From positions 186,001-250,000 of the forward strand of contig JAPLLG010000013.1 in NCBI GenBank assembly GCA_026387665.1: DNA of 64,000 nt. Direction: 5' to 3'. The notes under the pieces are model-generated. The model did no database searches. It had not been told where the DNA came from and worked only from the letters and a program-made list of their open reading frames with translations. Positions 15,784 through 25,100 of the stretch are shown here, one piece after another (the stretch's first letter is position 1; each line of letters opens with the position of its first letter). A program made the position numbers and the translations under genes. The stretch comes from Nitrospirota bacterium. Lineage in GTDB: Bacteria; Nitrospirota; Nitrospiria; Nitrospirales; Nitrospiraceae.

Positions 15784-17069
15784 GAGACTGGCTCCATGAT
15801 GGCCCCGGTGCCGGTCGATCGCGGCGCCCCCTCGAACAGGTTGGTTGGCGCGAGACCCAAGGCGAACATGATCATCACCACGATCAGGAGGGAGGTGAAT
15901 TCGGACTGACGTACATCCTCATAACGGAGATCCGGGCGTTTGCGGCCGAAGAGCAGCCCTTGCACCAGATCGAGGATGTACCAGGATGCCGCGAGCCAGG
16001 TGATGGCGACGACGAAGGGGGCCATCGAGAGGGTCAGCGGCGATGCGAAGAGTAACCCCATGAAGCCGGCGAAGACCCCAAAGGGAGGCAGCCCCATCGC
16101 GGCCAAGGCCAGGAGGGAAATCAACACGGCAAACTGCGGCATCTGCGCAGCCAGCCCACTGATGGCTCGCGGATCCACATCGTCGCCGTAGCGTGTCCGG
16201 ATCACCTGCCAGGCGAGGAGGAGTCCAGCAGTCACGAGGGCCAGGCTGCCCAGGAAGACCGCGGCCTGTGGACTGACAGTCCGCGAGGTGGCCACGAACC
16301 ACCAGAGGAGGGAGAAGAACGACAGGCTGCCATAGGCGAGGAGTAGCCGCACGCGCGACTGCGCCAGCGCCTTGATCGCTCCATAGAGGGCGCCCGACAA
16401 AGCCAAGACGATCACCGGCAAGGTTTCAAATTCCGATACGGCAGGGATCAGCGCGGCGAGCTTGTGCAGCCCGATTGCGGGAAGCAACAGTACGGTGAAC
16501 GAGGGGAGGCTGCCGGGTAATCGCGTGAGTGCCGCCACATAGCCATGGTGGAAGGGGACCAGGGGCAGCAGGATCATGCAGGCCAGCAGCGAGGGGATGG
16601 CCGAGCCTGTCATGGCCGCGATCCCCGCGCATAACGTTCCCAGCCCGTAGGTCCCGATGCCCAACCAGGAGGGGCCCCAGAAGGGATCGTGATGCCAATA
16701 GAGGAGGAACGTGATGAGGCCTAGGAGCAGCGTGAGCGCGATCGAGCCGATAGGGGGCGGGAGCGTGAGAATGCCCAAACCCATTCCCAAAAACACCAGG
16801 GTCACGACCCATGCCAGGCGATGGTCCCGGTGAACCGGCTGTCCCAGGAGCGAGACAGAGGCGGCCAGCGGAAGGAGCAGGACGAAGAGGAGCCCCTCGG
16901 TGGACCCCGTCAGCCTGAAGAAGCTCACGATGACGGCGAGCAGACTCACCAGGGTCACGGTGACGGACCAGGCCTTCAATTTCTCCGGCTGAGACCAGAC
17001 CGCGACGCCCAACAGCGCGCCTAGCAGGGGAACCGCGGCTAGGAGCCAGGGAGTAAGCATCTGCTCCAT
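15771..17069 (-). CDS. NuoL/M-like membrane subunit of the Dab complex (second, shorter)
   Basis: 432 residues and about 12-13 predicted membrane helices belonging to the proton-antiporter (NuoL/M/N, MrpA/D) superfamily. It begins MEQMLTPWLLAAVPLLGALL and ends just inside dabA. The usual Dab system has one NuoL-like subunit, DabB, which supplies ion-driven energy. Here two different ones are encoded in tandem, this one being shorter and more divergent. The ATG at 17069 overlaps the dabB1 TGA by one base, indicating coupled translation; a GTG at 17081 and an ATG at 17060 are alternatives. Membership in the complex is inferred from the operon. Confidence 0.85.
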   Translation of the reverse strand: MEQMLTPWLLAAVPLLGALLGVAVWSQPEKLKAWSVTVTLVSLLAVIVSFFRLTGSTEGLLFVLLLPLAASVSLLGQPVHRDHRLAWVVTLVFLGMGLGILTLPPPIGSIALTLLLGLITFLLYWHHDPFWGPSWLGIGTYGLGTLCAGIAAMTGSAIPSLLACMILLPLVPFHHGYVAALTRLPGSLPSFTVLLLPAIGLHKLAALIPAVSEFETLPVIVLALSGALYGAIKALAQSRVRLLLAYGSLSFFSLLWWFVATSRTVSPQAAVFLGSLALVTAGLLLAWQVIRTRYGDDVDPRAISGLAAQMPQFAVLISLLALAAMGLPPFGVFAGFMGLLFASPLTLSMAPFVVAITWLAASWYILDLVQGLLFGRKRPDLRYEDVRQSEFTSLLIVVMIMFALGLAPTNLFEGAPRSTGTGAIMEPVSWNR

Positions 17070-18769
17070 CACTCCGACCACCTCGCATTGCGCTTGTCGA
17101 TGCGGTGGACGAGGCGCATGACGGCTTTCCCCAGCGTCTGGTAGAGCTCATCCATATACAGCCGGTTCATGATGATGACATACAGGCGAATGCGTAGCCC
17201 TTCGACCCATCCCGGTATCCACATCGTCTGGCCATGGGCTCGCATGTATAGATAGCCCCAACTGAGCACGGTCAGAATCGTAGCTATGATGACCATGCTG
17301 TCGAAGAGCCAGTTCGGCAGGTCTGCGGCCTGGAAGTACGATGCGACCTCGTCCGGATTCGGATAGAGGAAGGCGGTGAAGGACTCGACGGCGAACAGAT
17401 AGACGAAGACGACGAAGAGCAGGGTCAGCAACATCGCGGAGGACACTTTCCAGGAGGCGATGGCGCGTAACCGTGTGAGCGTCAAGATGGCCTGGGACGA
17501 GGTGATCCAGATAAAGAAGAGAAAGATCACGGTCCCTTGAGACTCCAGCAGGGGGATGTGGAGCACCCCGTGCGTCACGAGGAGAATCAGGAGCGGAATC
17601 AACAGCGTGGTGATGAACCCCGTTGACCAGGTCAGGGAGGAAAACTCCTTGGCTTCCTCGCGAGGATCCGCATGAGGCGATTCCGGATCTTGGCGGGCCT
17701 TGTGGATGACATTCCCGCAATTTAAGAACACGGTCGCTTTGAAGAGGCCGTGCGCGATCAGGTGAAAGACGGCCAGCGAAAAGGCGCCCAGGCCGCATTC
17801 CATAATCATGTAGCCCATCTGTCCGATCGTCGAAAATCCCAGCGTCTTCTTGATGTCGTTCTGTGCCAGCATCATGGTGGCGCCCAGGACCGCGGTGAGC
17901 GTGCCTACCACGAGGGCCACATGCAGCGTGGTCGAGCTGAGACCATAGAGTGGCGCCAGGCGGTTGATCAGGAAGCCGCCCGCATTGATGATGCCGGCGT
18001 GGAGCAACGCATGAACCGGCGTAGGCGCATAAAGCGACCGGGGCAGCCAGAAATGCAGCGGAAACTGCGCGGACTTGCTCATGCCGCCGATGAACAATAA
18101 GAGCGTGACGGCTGTCGGTCCGCTGATCTCGACGCCAGGCCAGGGCGACAGCATGCCCGGCTGGTCGGCGGCCCTGGCGAAGAGGGCTTGAAATTCGAGC
18201 GTCCCATATAACTGGTAGGCGAGCACGGTGCCTGAGAGAAACGCGACATCGCCGATCCGTAACAGGGTAAAGGTCCTGAACGCGCCGTCGAGCGTTGCCG
18301 CATGGGCATGGTTGTGGGCCAGGAGATAGAGCATGTAGCTCAGGACCTGCCAGAAGAGAAACAGCATCATTAAATTGGCGCTGGACACCATGCACAGCAA
18401 CACCGCGGTCGTGAAGCCGATGAGCGCCAGATATCGCCGATCGTGAGGGTCCTGGTACATGTAGCTGATCGAGTAGGTGTAGATGATCGTTCCGACGCCG
18501 GAGATCAGCACCATCATGACGGCGCTCAAGCGGTCGACATAGAACCCGATGGGGAATGCCAGGGTGGCCGGGGACGCGGGATCGTAGAACCGGAGGGTGA
18601 TGGGCCCTTGTGTGGCCACCCACCAGAGCGTCGCGATGGCGCCGAGAAAGGCCCCGCCGATGGGATAGGCCGCCATCTTGGCCCGTTCCTGTCGCGAGGG
18701 TTCGTCACCCGCTAGGACGAGGAGCGCTGCGAGCAGCGGGAGCAGCGGCACGAGAATTACGAAGGACAT
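17069..18769 (-). CDS. dabB: DabB-type NuoL-like proton-antiporter subunit
   Basis: 566 residues with about 14 membrane helices. Hallmarks of the NuoL/MrpA family are present: the Lys in GGMSKSAQFPLHFWLPRSLY, then APTPVHALLHAGIINAGGFL and AQNDIKKTLGFSTIGQMGYM. In Dab transporters this subunit couples cation flow across the inner membrane to CO2 hydration by DabA. The ATG at 18769 has AAGGG seven bases upstream and starts MSFVILVPLLPLLAALLV; the longer open frame upstream is discarded. It is the first full gene of the minus-strand operon. A 33-codon ORF and a hairpin with a U-run precede it. Confidence 0.92.
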   Translation of the reverse strand: MSFVILVPLLPLLAALLVLAGDEPSRQERAKMAAYPIGGAFLGAIATLWWVATQGPITLRFYDPASPATLAFPIGFYVDRLSAVMMVLISGVGTIIYTYSISYMYQDPHDRRYLALIGFTTAVLLCMVSSANLMMLFLFWQVLSYMLYLLAHNHAHAATLDGAFRTFTLLRIGDVAFLSGTVLAYQLYGTLEFQALFARAADQPGMLSPWPGVEISGPTAVTLLLFIGGMSKSAQFPLHFWLPRSLYAPTPVHALLHAGIINAGGFLINRLAPLYGLSSTTLHVALVVGTLTAVLGATMMLAQNDIKKTLGFSTIGQMGYMIMECGLGAFSLAVFHLIAHGLFKATVFLNCGNVIHKARQDPESPHADPREEAKEFSSLTWSTGFITTLLIPLLILLVTHGVLHIPLLESQGTVIFLFFIWITSSQAILTLTRLRAIASWKVSSAMLLTLLFVVFVYLFAVESFTAFLYPNPDEVASYFQAADLPNWLFDSMVIIATILTVLSWGYLYMRAHGQTMWIPGWVEGLRIRLYVIIMNRLYMDELYQTLGKAVMRLVHRIDKRNARWSE

Positions 18770-18858
18770 GTCGTACCCTTCACTCTGCGAAACACGAACG
18801 GCGTCCTGCGCAGGGCCTCGGTGATGACGGAGTTCGTGATGTCTTCTGGAGTGCTCAT
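18757..18858 (-). CDS. Putative 33-residue leader ORF overlapping the dabB start
   Basis: ATG at 18858, TAA at 18757-18759, reading MSTPEDITNSVITEALRRTP and then a basic tail. It overlaps the first 13 bases of dabB in another frame, so its termination occurs just beyond the dabB initiation region, a geometry suited to translational coupling. No strong ribosome-binding site is seen. It could be a regulatory upstream ORF, a tiny subunit, or chance. Confidence 0.35.
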   Translation of the reverse strand: MSTPEDITNSVITEALRRTPFVFRRVKGTTCPS

Positions 18859-18881
18859 CGATATCGCCCGGTATACGGAAT

Positions 18882-18928
18882 AAAAAAAGCCAGCGGGCGC
18901 GACTCGTCAGAGTGCACCACACTGGCTT
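18882..18928 (-). terminator. Hairpin with U-run in the dab leader (terminator or attenuator)
   Basis: On the minus strand AAGCCAG (18928-18922) pairs with CTGGCTT (18893-18887), and the stem runs into seven consecutive T (18888-18882). A second small hairpin ACTCTGACGAGT can form inside the loop. No minus-strand gene lies upstream to be terminated, and dabB begins 113 bases downstream. A conditional attenuator of the dab operon is therefore possible. Confidence 0.5.
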
Positions 18929-19226
18929 GTATTGTTATCGGCCAACCGAAATGGGAAGCCGACGACCGTACGTGCCCCATAGTGGAGTTGGGTTTACACC
19001 TATGTGAGTTCCCCGCTACGGTTCCGCTAGATCTCTCTAGGAAATCAAGCCTGCGGCACCGTCTTCCATTCCAAGATGTAGCAGGATTCCGGAGACAAAC
19101 GCAAAGAATCTTTCGGTCCAGCGGCACAGGAACATCGGGGCCATCCCCATGGGTCCTTTGTCCCATTTGCTTGGGAAAACAGCTGAAAGTGACGGCAGGG
19201 ATTCTGCCGAGAATTGGCTCCTGTCA

Positions 19227-19256
19227 TTGCCTTGTTTGTCCTAAGGTCTCTATAAT
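19227..19256 (+). promoter_or_regulatory. Sigma70-type promoter for the DUF2294 gene
   Basis: TTGCCT at 19227-19232, an 18-base spacer and a perfect TATAAT at 19251-19256, about 70 bases upstream of the ATG at 19326. Confidence 0.5.
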
Positions 19257-19325
19257 CCGCCTCGCACGAGGAGGCCGTAGCGCAATGGTATGGCCCTTGT
19301 GAAATGGGCCATTGAGCGGGGGGAT

Positions 19326-19685
19326 ATGCACAACGCGATCAGACAGGCCGTCATCAAATTCGAGCAGGACTTCATGGGGCGCGGACCGACGGATGTGAAA
19401 GCCTTCATCATCCGGGATATGGTGGTCGTTCGACTCAAAGGCGTCCTGACTCAAGCCGAACGTCAGTTGGTGAAGAACGCGGATGGCGTGGAGATGGTCA
19501 AGCGTATGCGCCAGAATTTGATGGCGCAAGGCAAGGACAATCTGTGCGGCGAGATCGCCGGCATTACCGGCGTGAAGGTCACCGGTTTATTCACAGACAT
19601 CGACACGCAGGTCGGTGAGCGGGTCATGGTGTTTACGCTCGATCACGACCTTGAAACGAGTGAATCTTCCGCCAGTAGTTCGTGA
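19326..19685 (+). CDS. DUF2294-family protein
   Basis: 119 residues, soluble. The sequence RGPTDVKAFIIRDMVVVRLK, LTQAERQLVK and GVKVTGLFTDIDTQVGERVM matches the DUF2294 family of small proteins with no established function. The ATG at 19326 follows a GCGGGGGGAT purine run, whereas the upstream in-frame ATG at 19290 has no such site. It is transcribed away from the dab operon and toward the beta-carbonic anhydrase 161 bases further on. That placement suggests, but does not show, a part in inorganic-carbon handling. Confidence 0.85.
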   Translation: MHNAIRQAVIKFEQDFMGRGPTDVKAFIIRDMVVVRLKGVLTQAERQLVKNADGVEMVKRMRQNLMAQGKDNLCGEIAGITGVKVTGLFTDIDTQVGERVMVFTLDHDLETSESSASSS

Positions 19686-19846
19686 GTCGCTGTCAGTGCG
19701 CCGTCGCGAGGCTCTCAAAAGAACCGCTCCATGACGCGGAGCCCTGCTATCGGAAAGACATCGAACAGTTCCGGTCAGGCTCTCTGGTGGAATGGACTGT
19801 TTCGAAAGAGAAATCCGTGGGGTCGACCACATAAGGGAGAGAGGCG

Positions 19847-20473
19847 ATGGAAAAATTAGTTGAAGGGTTTAAAAAGTTTCAGGCGGAGATCTTTGGAGCC
19901 AAGCGCGAATTGTTCAGCCGCCTGTCCGAAGGCCAAACCCCTCGCGCGCTGTTCATTACCTGCTCGGACTCACGCATCGACCCCACCTTGCTGACACAGG
20001 CTGAGCCCGGCGAACTCTTCATTCTGCGGAATGCCGGCAATATCGTTCCCTCCTATGGGGAGACCATGGGAGGCAGCACGGCCACGATCGAATATGCTGT
20101 CGCCGTGCTGGGGGTGAAGCATATCGTCGTCTGTGGCCATACGGATTGCGGTGTCATGAGAGCGCTCCTTCACCCGGAATCGGTTGAGGATCTGCCCGCC
20201 GTGAAGAGCTGGATGATCCAGGCCGAAACGACGCGGCGCATCGTGCGGGAAAATTACGCCGACCTTAAAGGAGAGGACTTGCTGGTGACGACCATCCAGG
20301 AGAACGTGCGGATTCAACTGGACCACCTCAAGACCCATCCGGCGGTTGCCGTGCGGCTGAGACGCGGGACGCTGACCCTTCATGGCTGGGTCTACTCCAT
20401 CCGCACCGGCGATATCTGGGCCTATGACGAAAACAAGGACGCGTTCGTCTCCCTGGCTGAGCCTGCCCAATAA
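19847..20473 (+). CDS. Beta-carbonic anhydrase
   Basis: 208 residues, cytoplasmic by absence of a signal peptide. It interconverts CO2 and bicarbonate at a zinc site. The ligands are all visible: Cys39 and Asp41 in TCSDSR with Arg43, and His98 and Cys101 in CGHTDCG. The length is right for a bacterial beta-CA. AGAGAGGCG precedes the ATG. In combination with the adjacent DabA/DabB transporter it would set the form of carbon supplied to CO2- or bicarbonate-using carboxylases. Whether it is co-transcribed with the DUF2294 gene or has its own promoter is unclear. Confidence 0.95.
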   Translation: MEKLVEGFKKFQAEIFGAKRELFSRLSEGQTPRALFITCSDSRIDPTLLTQAEPGELFILRNAGNIVPSYGETMGGSTATIEYAVAVLGVKHIVVCGHTDCGVMRALLHPESVEDLPAVKSWMIQAETTRRIVRENYADLKGEDLLVTTIQENVRIQLDHLKTHPAVAVRLRRGTLTLHGWVYSIRTGDIWAYDENKDAFVSLAEPAQ

Positions 20474-20553
20474 CCACTGTGCCGGCTTGCGGCGAAGCCA
20501 TTCGCTGATCCGGCGATGGCGATTCTTGTTCATGCCATGCTAAATAAGAAGGT

Positions 20554-22032
20554 ATGCGATCCTTGTGTAAGCTTGAAGAATTGTCGTTCGACAACACCTA
20601 TGCCCGCTTGCCCGAGGCCTTCTACTCCAAGTTGCAACCCACTCCGTTCTCGTCGCCTCCCTATCTCATCAGTTTCAATCCCGCAGCAGCTGAATTGATC
20701 GACCTCGATCCGGAACAAGCGAAGCGGCCTGAATTTGCCGGTGTGTTTGGCGGCAGCATGCTTGCGCCGGGGATGGAGCCGCTGGCCATGCTTTACTCAG
20801 GCCATCAGTTCGGGGTCTATGTGCCGCAGCTCGGCGACGGCCGCGCCATCCTCCTGGGAGAAGTGCGGAATGAGCGGGGCGAGAAATGGGACCTGCAACT
20901 CAAGGGAGCCGGTCTCACGCCCTTTTCGCGGGAGGGTGACGGCCGCGCGGTGTTGCGTTCGACCATTCGGGAATATCTCTGCAGCGAAGCGATGCACGGC
21001 TTGGGGATTCCGACGACGAGGGCGCTCTGCATCGTCGGGAGCGACCATCAAGTGTATCGTGAACAGGTCGAGACCGGCGCGATCGTGCTGCGCATGGCGC
21101 CCTCGCACGTGCGGTTCGGCTCGTTCGAAATTTTCTATTATCGAAAACAACATGAGCAGCTCAAAGTGCTGGCCGACTACGTGATCGCGCAGCATTATCT
21201 CCATCTGATCGATACCTCGGACAAGTACGCGCGATTTTTCTCTGAGGTGGTCGAACGCACGGCGAGGCTCATCGCGCAATGGCAGGCTGTCGGCTGGTCC
21301 CATGGAGTGATGAACACCGACAATATGTCGATCCTTGGCATCACGCTCGACTACGGTCCCTTCGGCTTCATGGACGATTACGATCCCGGCTTCATCTGCA
21401 ACCACTCGGACCACAGTGGCCGCTACGCCTTTAATCAACAGCCCTACATCGGGCTGTGGAATCTCAGTTGTCTGGCTCAGGCGCTGCTTCCTCTGGCAGA
21501 GAAGGACGATCTCAAATCATCCCTCGATCGCTACACGCCCATGTGCGAAGGTCGCTACATGGAACTGATGAGGGCCAAGTGCGGGCTGACCGAGACGAAG
21601 GAAGAGGACGCGTCGCTGATCCAGGATCTTCTGGTGCTCATGCACCAGCACCATGTGGATTACACCATTTTCTTTCGGACCTTGAGTGCCTTTCAGACTG
21701 GAGCTGTAGCGCAGAACGAGCCACTTCGCGACTTCTTTGTGGACCGTGGAGCCTTCGACCAGTGGGCCGTCCGGTATGAGGCCCGTCTGCGCGAAGAAGG
21801 GAGCCGGGACGAGGACCGTTCGGTCCGCATGAACCGCGTCAATCCCAAGTATGTGCTCCGCAACTATCTGGCGCAGACCGCCATCGAGAAGGCGCAGCAG
21901 AAGGACTTTTCGGAAATCGATCGGCTGCTCACCCTGCTGCGCGATCCCTACAGCGATCAGCCAGGCATGGAGGCCTATGCGGCTCCACCTCCCAACTGGG
22001 GCAAACATCTCTCGGTCAGTTGCTCGTCGTAG
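20554..22032 (+). CDS. selO: SelO/YdiU family protein adenylyltransferase
   Basis: 492 residues. SelO is a pseudokinase that transfers AMP from ATP to Ser, Thr and Tyr of target proteins, linked to redox homeostasis. Family sequence is well kept: SFDNTYARLPEAFYSKLQPT, YSGHQFGVYVPQLGDGRA, LQLKGAGLTPFSREGDGRAV, and SHGVMNTDNMSILGITLDYG with the metal-binding NxDN. The protein ends VSCSS, with Cys near the C-terminus where some homologs have selenocysteine. The start at 20554 follows AAGAAGG closely; later in-frame starts would remove conserved residues. Confidence 0.94.
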   Translation: MRSLCKLEELSFDNTYARLPEAFYSKLQPTPFSSPPYLISFNPAAAELIDLDPEQAKRPEFAGVFGGSMLAPGMEPLAMLYSGHQFGVYVPQLGDGRAILLGEVRNERGEKWDLQLKGAGLTPFSREGDGRAVLRSTIREYLCSEAMHGLGIPTTRALCIVGSDHQVYREQVETGAIVLRMAPSHVRFGSFEIFYYRKQHEQLKVLADYVIAQHYLHLIDTSDKYARFFSEVVERTARLIAQWQAVGWSHGVMNTDNMSILGITLDYGPFGFMDDYDPGFICNHSDHSGRYAFNQQPYIGLWNLSCLAQALLPLAEKDDLKSSLDRYTPMCEGRYMELMRAKCGLTETKEEDASLIQDLLVLMHQHHVDYTIFFRTLSAFQTGAVAQNEPLRDFFVDRGAFDQWAVRYEARLREEGSRDEDRSVRMNRVNPKYVLRNYLAQTAIEKAQQKDFSEIDRLLTLLRDPYSDQPGMEAYAAPPPNWGKHLSVSCSS

Positions 22033-22124
22033 TCCCTCACCGTCTGTTGTAGAGTGGTCGGGGCAGCCTGGTCATCCTCGTGTTCGCGGACCGCGCGGCA
22101 CTAATTAGAGAAACGGAATCCTCT

Positions 22125-25100
22125 ATGGCAAAAGGAAGTGCGGAATCGAAGCTCGCCTTGGCGGGGGTGGTCACCCTCGCAGTCGCGCTTGTCGGCGTGC
22201 TGTTGGTGAAAGAGCCTCTGCGCAGTTCGCGGCCGGTAGGGACCGGATTGGAAGTGAAACAGACCACCGGTGAGCAATCGGTCCGTGCGCGGCTGTGGGA
22301 AGATCCGCTGGCAGCGGTGCAGCGGGGTATGCGAGAAACTCGGCCACCGTCGAGCGGGTTGTTCACGTCCGCGTCCGACCAGTCGGCTGAGTCGCTCCTC
22401 ACCCAGCGCCTGAGACCCTTGCGGCAGGCGATTATCAACCGGGTCAAGAAGGATGAGCAGATCACGGTTCTCCTGGTGACCATGAGCGGCGATCCCTATG
22501 CGGAGAATACGGAGTCCCGCATTCGAGATCGCTATGCGGTCGGCACCGCGCTGGGGGTGGCCTGCTATGTCCCGGAGGACGAGGGGCATCTCTCGTTCAT
22601 CGAGGGGGAGAAGCAGGGAGTCGGTCAGGCCGTGCCGTACGAGTGGTTTCGGCTTCGGAAGACCAGGGTCTGTGGCGAAGGGCTGGATCGAGCCCGGAGC
22701 ACCCTCGTGGTCTGGATTCCCGACGACGCCCTCAGCCGAGGGTTCTTGGCCACCCTAACCTCGCTGTCGCGGGCCTTAGTGTGCCAAGAGTCGACACAGA
22801 AAAGCGGATGCCTCCTGACTGACGACCGGCGCAAGTTGATCCGTCTGAATCCGACGTTGCAGCAGGCCGTCACGTTTAAGCTCGTGGGGCCCCGCAGTTC
22901 CTCCGCCTTGCGTAGTCTGCTGGATGAGGCTGGAGACTTGTATGCGGAGCCCCAAGAGGGGGGCGGGATCTGGCCGAATGAAGACGGGACCATCGAGCTC
23001 TATTCGCCCTGGGCTAGCGCGATGAAAGGGCTCCTGGCCTATGGGCTGAAGAAGGAAGGGGGGCAGGGTCTCGCGTGCCAGACGTATGAAGCCTGCGAGC
23101 AGGAGTTTTCCCATCGGTTGACTCTGGCGCACATTCGGCTCGTCTACGAGATCGGATCAGATGAACGGTTGTTCGATACGCTCATCGAAGAACTGGAACG
23201 GCGCCAGGTGCGCCTCGGCTGGGATTCGGTGATCCTTATCGGGGAATGGGATTCGTTTTATGGGCGAGCGCTGCCCATCGAGTTCCGCGCGGCAGCCTGC
23301 GCCAAGGTGGCGACCCTCACGGAGGCCGAGCTGATGCAGATTCAGGTTCCGGCGACGATCAAGTCCTGGTGTCCCACGGTCCCGCGCGCGGTCGATTTGC
23401 AGATTCAGCGCCCGGCGGACTATGAGTCCCTGACCTTGAACGTCTTCCGGTATAGCTATCTCAGCGGTCTCGATGGCGAAGTGCCGGGCGACGAAAGTGT
23501 AAAAGCCGGGCGCGGAGAGCATCCCAAAACCACTGAGACGGCGAAGGATGCGCAGACCGGCGCGCAGCAGGAACGTCCTGAAGGCACTGGCCAGCTTGAT
23601 TATGTGCGCGCCCTGGCCGCGCGGATTCAAGATGAAGGAGAAGGCGCCAAAGCGATCGGCATCCTGGGTACGGACCCCTATGATGCGCTGCTCATTATCA
23701 AAGCGCTCCGGCCGGCTTTCCCCTACGCTGTCTTCTTCACCGTCGATCTCGACGCGCGCCATCTTCACGCCAGCGAGTACAAGTGGACCAGGAACATGGT
23801 CGTCGCGTCGCCGTTCGGCCTGCAGTTGGACAGCGGTCTGCAACGCGATGTCCCGCCGTTTCGGAGCAGCTATCAAACGGCCACCTACTTTGCCGTGCTC
23901 CGGGCGGTACATCACGTGGTCTGCCGCGCAGCGGGCGATCGGCCGCCATCGGCGGCGCCCTGCCAGGCCGGGTATCACGTCGCCCTGACGCCGGAAGACC
24001 GGGTCTACGATGCGGCTGACCATCCCCGGATCTTCGAAGTGGGGCGAGAGGGCGCGGTGGATTTAAGCGTCGTGGATGTCGAAGGGGTGAGAACCATCCA
24101 TCCCTTGCGCGCAGACCTTGAGCATACGGCCGATCAGGGCCAGCTGAAGCAAGGTCTCACTCCCAGCAGCACCACCATGACGGCGCTGGTCGCGATCGGA
24201 CTGTTCGTCGGGACGCTGCTCGCCTGGACCAATCAGCGACTCTGGCTCTGGGTCTCGCGCTCCTGGCGCCTGCTATCCGTGGTTGGCCTCGTCCTTCTGG
24301 TCGGGACAGCGGTCTTGTGGACCATGGGTGGCGGGACAGCCCTCATGGCCTATCACGATGAAGGCGAACCGTTTTCCTGGACCGCAGGCGTGAGCATCTG
24401 GCCCGGGGAGTGGCTCCGGCTTCTCGCGGTGCTGCTGTGTCTCGTCTTTCTGGTCAAGGGGTCGCGCGATCTGACGAACAACAGCGACCGCCTGACCGAG
24501 GATTTCTTCTTCCGCACCGAGGGCCATCGCTCCCGATTCACCCTGAGGACATTTTGGACCAATGTGCAACGGGTCTATCATCCGGCTGCCACCAGAACGG
24601 CCACCACGGTCGATCAAGCCTGGGCCTGGTACCTCGAGGCGGCAGGTCCGCTGCAGCGGACGGCACGCGTCCTGGCTCTGGTCCTGCTGTATGGCGCAGT
24701 GATGATGTCCCTGGGCTACTGGGTCGTTGACGAAGAGATGATCCATCCTTGTCGGGGATGGCTGAGCTGTCGAGTGGACGTGGTCATGACGCTGCTCAGC
24801 GTGAGCCTGGTGGTGCTGCTGAATCTGACGGTGTTCGATGCGGTCATGTTGTGCCGTCGGTGGATCGGTTGGGTGAACAGCTCGAGCGGGGGCTGGTCGG
24901 AGCAGGTGCAGCAGGAGTATTTGCGTGAATATGGATTGAGCCAGAGCCACAAGGCCGAGTTTGAAAAGCTCAAGTACTTAGCCGGCATCGACCTGATCAG
25001 CCGACGAACGGAAGCGGTCAATCGCCTCATCCGATACCCATTCATCGCCTTGCTGATCATGATTGCGGCGCGCAATGACTACTTCGATATTTGGAATTAC

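Larger units (their letters stand above)
18859..19325. other. Divergent control region between the dab operon and the DUF2294-carbonic anhydrase genes
   Basis: 467 bases without a convincing gene. On the dab side lies a hairpin with seven U residues (18882-18928). On the other side is a promoter with a perfect TATAAT (19227-19256). A small perfect inverted repeat CTAGA-N4-TCTAG is at 19027-19040. I could not identify the dab promoter with confidence. Confidence 0.7.

Noticed and set aside
18610-19302. 230-codon plus-strand frame crossing the dab control region
   Set aside because: It runs antisense to the dabB 5' end and through the hairpin region, with no start signal or conserved segment.
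19261-19330. tRNA-like look of GAGGCCGTAGCGCAATGGTATGG
   Set aside because: It lacks a matching acceptor stem, anticodon arm and T-loop; no tRNA or rRNA gene was found anywhere in the window.
23157-24023. 288-codon open frame antisense to the large membrane protein
   Set aside because: Shadow of the sense gene; its composition follows the complementary codons and no motif is visible.
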